A DNA stretch of 64,000 nt from positions 992,001 through 1,056,000 of the forward strand of contig JALBYC010000001.1 of the NCBI GenBank assembly GCA_023212645.1, in the 5' to 3' direction. The DNA comes from Farysia itapuensis (lineage: Eukaryota; Basidiomycota; Ustilaginomycetes; Ustilaginales; Ustilaginaceae). The notes below the pieces were generated by a model that saw nothing but the letters and a program-made list of their open reading frames with translations, was not told the DNA's origin and ran no database searches. Position 1 is the first letter of the stretch, and each line of letters starts with the position of its first letter. This document shows, in pieces, positions 59,601 to 64,000 of this stretch. The translations under genes were made by a program, and so were the position numbers.

Positions 59601-60511
59601 AGCATCTGGCGCAGCAGCAGGCGTACAATGCGGCTGCAAATCGACAGCAGTCGCAACAGGTCATCAACAATCCCTATGCGCGTGAAGACGCTGCCAATGC
59701 GCAGGCAGCCGAGATCAAAGCAGCTGCCAAAGCTCAAGCTGCCCAATTGGCCCAAGCGCAAGCACATGCTCAAGCGCAACAGCAGTACGAAGCTCGGCAT
59801 GCCATGCAGCCGCCGTCCTCCTCACAGTACTATCAAGGTGCGGCCGGTGGAAGCGGCGCTAGCAGCAGTTCCAGGCAGAATCGTGCAGACAACCGTCTGA
59901 GCATGATTCCGCCACAGCTGGCCAAACTCGGACTGGAGCAGAACTTGGGTGGAGGCGTAGGCATGTCGTCGATGGTGAACCGAGACGATTCACTACGGGA
60001 GTGGGAACGACGGCAGAACGGTCTTGCTCCCTCCACTGCAGCGAGCGGTAGCAGCAAGCGTCGTCAGAACGCCAACTATCAGCAGCTGGATTTGCTGCAA
60101 CAGCAAGCCGAGCTTGGAGTCGGCTGGAACGGTCAGAATTGGGACGCTGGTGGAGCTGGGTCCAGCGGTAACTCTGGTACGGGCGGTGGCGGGTTCTCGG
60201 TGGTGGTCGACGGGTCTCAGGACCGAAGCGGGGGTGGACGTGGTAACGTGGCCGTTCCACCGTCTGCGGCTGGAAGCGGCGGGCACGAGAGGTATCCATC
60301 CAACCAGACGTCGAATTTGGGCACAGCACTGACCAACTACAGTCTGGCGATGAACGGCGCCGCGCCGACATCGCCATCGGGCGCGGGCCAGCAACAGTCG
60401 ACGCTGCCGTTTGACATTTACGACTCGGGCATGGCGAATCTAATGGCGCCTGCGCTTACGCCCGTTCGGATTCAGGATCGCGACCAGCACGCAGCCCATC
60501 AACAGCACCAC

Positions 60512-60546
<35 letters not shown>

Positions 60547-60700
60547 CGCGCACGGTCTACCACAGCACTATGGACAGCTACAGCCAAATCAGCAGCAACA
60601 GAGTCGCGACAGACGCAAGGACGCCAGCGGTAGCAGTGCCGGAAGTGGCAACAGCGCCACTGGACACAATTCCGCCGGAATGCTCGGCGGATTCAACTGA
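56636..60700 (+). CDS. yak1: Yak1-family DYRK protein kinase with polyglutamine tail
   Basis: Growth-antagonistic dual-specificity Tyr-regulated kinase downstream of PKA and TOR. 1354 residues from the ATG at 56636 (caccATGtc). The N-terminal 540 residues are Ser/Gln/Asn-rich. A DYRK-homology stretch (SKPVQNEGRDNEESDYILYVND) leads into the kinase domain at about 599-930: glycine loop GQGTFGQVVK from Gly605, AVKVIKNK lysine, HCDLKPENIL catalytic loop, DFGSACHE, and the activation loop YTYIQSRFYRSPE whose Tyr759 is the autophosphorylated Tyr. The C-terminal 400 residues include Ala/Gln-rich helices and an (CAG)10-coded glutamine run at 60515-60544. Confidence 0.97.
60515..60544 (+). repeat. (CAG)10 microsatellite coding for polyglutamine in YAK1
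   Basis: Ten CAG codons preceded by one CAA give an eleven-residue Gln run near the C-terminus of the kinase. Length variation among strains is likely, as for similar tracts elsewhere. Confidence 0.9.
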
Positions 60701-60783
60701 GAACCATACACACACACACGCGCAATGTAACCGCACTCGAATGTGCAATTCTTCTCCGGAAACTGCATGGAGTTTCGGACAAA

Positions 60784-61437
60784 CTAGGGGTTTACGTTGC
60801 AGTAAGTGCGCTGGGTGGGTGTGACGACGGTACATACTTCGCGAAGGGCGCGTTCGAGTGCGAGTAGGGCGGTACTGTCCTCACTGCGCTGGGGTTGACC
60901 GGCGAGGGGGAGGAGGGGGTGTGGGAGGTGTAGGCTGAGGAACAGCTGGGCGATGCCGGTCTTTGTCGCGAGGCGGCGGGCCATTGGCGCAGCCACGTCT
61001 GCGGGTGTACTGAACAGCGCGGACCCGACTGCTGCCGCTGCCGGCGCCGATGGCGGGGCTGGGCCCGGATAGGGGCGGGGGCGTGGGGCCATAGCTACGG
61101 CGAATTCCTGGGCAAGCAATCCCGGTGTAACCCCCTCCTCCTCCTTCTCCGCGTTCCGCCCAGCGGCGGCCAGTGCAGACACCAGCTCCGCATCAGCTTC
61201 TTCCGGCGGCGTTGCCGAAGTGTCTGTGTCGTTGGCGAGGGTCTGCCGTGCTTGTGAAGGTGGTATGGAGCCACACCAGAGAAAGACACTGCTACCGGCA
61301 CTACTCGAGTCGCCCCCCGGTGGAGTCATTCGGACGACCTGTGTCAGAAAGCTTGGATACTGCGCGTGTGGGATCGTGATGACATGGTTGGTGATGGATA
61401 CGCCTTCAGCAGATGTACTCGGCTTGTCTGCGGCCAT
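60784..61437 (-). CDS. Proteasome assembly chaperone 4 homologue (PAC4/Psmg4)
   Basis: Small chaperone that pairs with PAC3 in assembly of the 20S alpha ring. 217 residues from the ATG at 61437 (the reading frame upstream of it starts with TTG). Matching features in order: ITNHVITIPHAQYPSFLTQVVRM, then SVFLWCG, EFAVAM, and ALFSTPADVAAPMARRLATKTGIAQLFLSLHLP, which corresponds to the ARKT region and FVSYNL strand of animal PSMG4, and ALERALREV near the end. A Pro/Ala-rich insertion of about 80 residues enlarges the protein over the human one. Divergent from uS9m with 245 bases between starts. Confidence 0.82.
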   Translation of the reverse strand: MAADKPSTSAEGVSITNHVITIPHAQYPSFLTQVVRMTPPGGDSSSAGSSVFLWCGSIPPSQARQTLANDTDTSATPPEEADAELVSALAAAGRNAEKEEEGVTPGLLAQEFAVAMAPRPRPYPGPAPPSAPAAAAVGSALFSTPADVAAPMARRLATKTGIAQLFLSLHLPHPLLPLAGQPQRSEDSTALLALERALREVCTVVTPTQRTYCNVNP

Positions 61438-61682
61438 CGCTTCCAAAGTCTGTTCCAGGCAACGAGAGGGGGTCGGTCTGTGTTGGGGTTATTGGGGAAA
61501 TTTGGCGAAAGTTGGTGGAGGTGGAGTGTTAGAGTGGCAAGCGCTGCCACCGATCGGATCGTCGGATCGATCGGACGTCACGTGCCTGTTGGAGTGCAGC
61601 TCACAAGAAGAAAAGAAATCTCATCTTTCCCGGCCCTCATCTTTGCTCTCCCATCAGCCATCGCGGGACTTGGATCGGAACA

Positions 61683-62885
61683 ATGGCGGGCAGGAGTACG
61701 TCGACATGTGTGCTGGCTGCAGGCTTGAAGACGCTCTCGCTGCATGGAGGCCGGTATAGTGCAGTGCGTGCAGCGTCCACCTACGCACCGACGGAGCGAT
61801 CCGGATCGTCGTCGTCGTCGTCCTCTTCCTCCTCCTCCCATGGCGCATATAATCGCTCGCGCGTACCACAACTCCCACCTGTGGCCCCACTACCCTCGCG
61901 GGAGAAGCCGCCAACATCCTCCTACTATACTGGCAGACCGGCCTTCACCGATGCTATGCTCGAGATAGAGCAGGTGACACGCGAAGTGCGTCGTGCACTG
62001 GAACTCGCCAAAGTCTTGCCGCCCAATTCGTCGCTCCGTGACGTAGCACGCGCTTCGCCACTCAGCGCCCGTGGATACGGCAGTAAACTCTGGCTCCCAC
62101 TCCCCGAAATGATCGAAAAGATGAGCGCCAAATTCACCGCGACACAGTACCGACGTCTCATTGCACGTCTGGGCCTCATGGCCCGGTACTCCCGCCTCCT
62201 CAAGACATTGGCATCTGAAGCCGAGCAGGATGGCTTCTCGGTCCATAGCGTCGGGCTTTTGGGCGAAGGTGGCTTGGTGGAGAGATACGATGCAGCGATG
62301 GACAAGTTTATGAGCGAGCAGGCGAAGGAACAGGACATGCTCGCCCAAGTCGATCCCGATAAACAATTCTGGGACGCAGCCAATGCTAGAGTCAACAGTG
62401 CTGGCCGTGCATACTCGCGCGGGCGGAGAAAAGAATCCAGCGCACAAGTCTACATCATCCGCACCAAAGATACCACCACGACCACCACCGCCGGCGGCGA
62501 CAGCAGCAGTAGTAGTCCGGAGAACGTCGGCGAGATTCTGATCAACAACCAACCTCTGGGCGAGTACTTCTCGCGCAACGCGGATCGGGAAACCGTCACC
62601 TGGCCGCTTAAACTGACCTCCAACCTCGGGCTGTACAATGTCTTTGCGCTGACCCGCGGGGGTGGCACATCCGGCCAGGCTGGCGCAGTAGCTCACGGTC
62701 TCGCACGCGCGCTCGTCTTTGAAACAGCACACACTCTGCCCATAGACCAAGGCCTGCCCCTCAAGAAATTCGTCCGCAGCATCCTCGCTAAAGACGGCGT
62801 CCTCCGTCGCGATCCCCGTATGGTTGAACGTAAGAAAACCGGCCGTGCAAAAGCTCGCAAGGCCTTCACCTGGGTCAAGCGTTAA
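61683..62885 (+). CDS. mrps9: Mitochondrial small-ribosomal-subunit protein uS9m
   Basis: Mitochondrial uS9, which reaches toward the P-site tRNA with its C-terminus. 400 residues, intronless. The uS9 domain starts near residue 240 with GRAYSRGRRKESSAQVYII, then EILINNQPLGEYF, WPLKLTSNLGLYNVFALTRGGG, QAGAVAHGLARAL and ends RMVERKKTGRAKARKAFTWVKR, where the basic tail is characteristic. The N-terminal 240 residues are an added domain seen in mitochondrial versions, with an Arg/Ser-rich presequence and a Ser run from repeated TCG/TCC codons near 61809-61840. Confidence 0.95.
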   Translation: MAGRSTSTCVLAAGLKTLSLHGGRYSAVRAASTYAPTERSGSSSSSSSSSSSHGAYNRSRVPQLPPVAPLPSREKPPTSSYYTGRPAFTDAMLEIEQVTREVRRALELAKVLPPNSSLRDVARASPLSARGYGSKLWLPLPEMIEKMSAKFTATQYRRLIARLGLMARYSRLLKTLASEAEQDGFSVHSVGLLGEGGLVERYDAAMDKFMSEQAKEQDMLAQVDPDKQFWDAANARVNSAGRAYSRGRRKESSAQVYIIRTKDTTTTTTAGGDSSSSSPENVGEILINNQPLGEYFSRNADRETVTWPLKLTSNLGLYNVFALTRGGGTSGQAGAVAHGLARALVFETAHTLPIDQGLPLKKFVRSILAKDGVLRRDPRMVERKKTGRAKARKAFTWVKR

Positions 62886-63307
62886 ATCCAACCCTGCTCC
62901 TCATTCGCTCGTCCACCCGCCCTTTTTCCACTCGAAATTATCACAATATGCGCACAGAACAGGATCGAACAGGATGAGAAAGCTGGTAGTGTGTTTGATT
63001 CTTTTCTGGTGTACGTAATACGTGAATGGTTAGTACATCCAAAGTGTAGCGAGGGGCCATTGTCACGAAAGGGCTGACCCGCAGCTGTGTATAACAGCCC
63101 GGCGTCGCCAACCGCGAACAAGGGAGAGGGAGAGTGCTAAAATCGAAGAAGAAAAAAAACGGCTAGCGCGCGCGTTCCCGTAACGTAAAAAGAGTCTGAA
63201 AGGAAGGGGTGGAAGGGTAGAGGGATAAGTAGTGTTCGTGAGAGCTGGGCGTTGACCGTCGCACAGCCCAGGTCTTGGTCGATCGGGTTGACATTGCGAG
63301 AAGAGTG
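62886..63307. other. Convergent intergenic region
   Basis: About 420 bases between uS9m and the partial gene on the opposite strand, so it holds two 3' ends. Contains a purine-rich stretch at 63119-63180. No RNA gene or open frame with family features is seen. Confidence 0.5.
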
Positions 63308-64000
63308 TCACGGCGATGAGCTGCGTGGCTGCGCATGGCCGCTCAATGCGAGTCCTGCGAGAGGACCTCTGGCTTCCGAGACAGAGTCAGAACGGGTGCC
63401 GTGGGTCTGCACTTGCGAGTCGTTGGTCCACGTCGGCGTTCCTGAAGTGTTCAGCATGCTGCTAGGCCCCAAAGGAGCAGCCAAATGAAGCGGGTATTCG
63501 CTCTCGGAAGACGAGGAGCTAAACACCTCCTCGCTCTGCATCCAAGGGTATGGATCCGATGCGTTGCTTCCTAAACTCTCATCTCGCTGCCGGAACTGAG
63601 TACCAGCCGGAACTCTTGATGGTTCAGACTGTGCCGATGTGGGTAAATCCGGTCCCAACGTCGTCGCAACAAGGGGTCTTGAGGGCATCGCGGCGGCTGT
63701 TGACAGCGTTCCTGCTTTTTGCCAGTATGAGCCAGCGTCAAGCATAGCGTCGTTGCGAAACGTCCTCACTGCTTCAAAGATCTTGTTGAAACGCTCAAGA
63801 CTGTCGGCTACGCCCTTCGAAGTTCGAATCTTGGCCTTCATCGCGGCTGCATTGTCCTTGGTGAGACTGTCAATTCGGTTTGAGAGAGTGGTAGAGAGTT
63901 CTTGGCCACCAGAGGTCGACTCGTCGGGAACGTTGTCGCCGGTCATCTCGTTCAGACGGTTCAGGAGCTGTTGGAAGACCAGTCCTTCGGCTTGAAGCAT
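63308..64000 (-). CDS. Unidentified coiled-coil/disordered protein (at window edge, probably partial)
   Basis: A 230-codon frame that reaches the right edge; an ATG is at the very last three bases, so it is unclear whether this is the true start. I do not recognise a family. The first 110 residues are helix-rich with heptad-like spacing (FQQLLNRLNEMTGDN, LSNRIDSLTKDNAAAMKAKI, LERFNKIFEAVRTFRNDAML), suggesting a coiled coil. The C-terminal 120 residues are Ser/Pro-rich and probably disordered. No motif for an enzyme is visible. Confidence 0.65.
   Translation of the reverse strand: MLQAEGLVFQQLLNRLNEMTGDNVPDESTSGGQELSTTLSNRIDSLTKDNAAAMKAKIRTSKGVADSLERFNKIFEAVRTFRNDAMLDAGSYWQKAGTLSTAAAMPSRPLVATTLGPDLPTSAQSEPSRVPAGTQFRQRDESLGSNASDPYPWMQSEEVFSSSSSESEYPLHLAAPLGPSSMLNTSGTPTWTNDSQVQTHGTRSDSVSEARGPLAGLALSGHAQPRSSSP

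Noticed and set aside
1..64000. CRISPR arrays, bacterial-type operons or prophage features
   Set aside because: No spaced repeats or bacterial gene organisation exist; the introns and gene families are clearly those of a fungal nuclear genome.

Overview
The window is nuclear DNA from a basidiomycete yeast or smut-like fungus, most likely in Ustilaginomycotina (Ustilago/Sporisorium/Pseudozyma relatives). The grounds are dense, mostly intronless long genes, short spliceosomal introns of about 59-78 nt with GTAAGT-type donors and CTGAC/CTAAC-like branch points, a fused lycopene cyclase/phytoene synthase, and long Ser/Gln-rich disordered tails. No bacterial signatures (operons, Shine-Dalgarno sites) are seen. 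About 31 protein genes, one intron-containing tRNA gene and one decayed retrotransposon fragment can be supported. Several start codons were moved downstream to the first good ATG.

Layout. 0-10 kb: the 3' end of an unknown gene, a hormone-sensitive-lipase-like hydrolase, a tRNA-Gly(CCC) with a 24-nt intron, then NADPH-cytochrome P450 reductase divergent from the carotenoid gene crtYB. 10-25 kb: a 1663-residue protein of uncertain family, an HGSNAT-like membrane acetyltransferase (two introns), an NR2C2AP-like discoidin-fold protein divergent from RNase H1, a Kre9/Knh1-like secreted protein, Trm112 (one intron), Vps26 and an orphan disordered protein. 25-33 kb: autophagy protein Atg13, a RAMP4/Ysy6-type ER tail-anchored protein whose first exon is only the ATG, exosome cap subunit Rrp40 (two introns) divergent from a Ymc1-like mitochondrial carrier, and an orphan Ser/Pro-rich protein.

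33-36 kb is the only accessory-looking stretch. It holds an uninterrupted PIF/Harbinger-like DDE transposase ORF with an altered third acidic residue, beside a frameshifted Ty3/gypsy RNase H relic. 36-49 kb: an aldo/keto reductase divergent from a single ORF that fuses a mitochondrial HemK/Mtq1-type release-factor methyltransferase to a Pth1-type peptidyl-tRNA hydrolase, then Mrc1/claspin divergent from a Ccc1/VIT1 iron transporter, then diphthamide protein Dph2. 49-64 kb: TFIIH subunit Tfb2, GPI10/PIG-B mannosyltransferase, an Rpn14/PAAF1-like WD40 protein, a securin homologue, the Yak1 kinase, proteasome chaperone PAC4, mitochondrial ribosomal protein uS9m and an unidentified coiled-coil/disordered protein cut by the window edge.

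Most genes are housekeeping and do not form one pathway. The strongest novelty candidate is the methyltransferase-hydrolase fusion, which joins two mitochondrial translation quality steps: release-factor GGQ methylation and peptidyl-tRNA recycling. All identifications come from reading motifs in the translated sequence; no database search was run.
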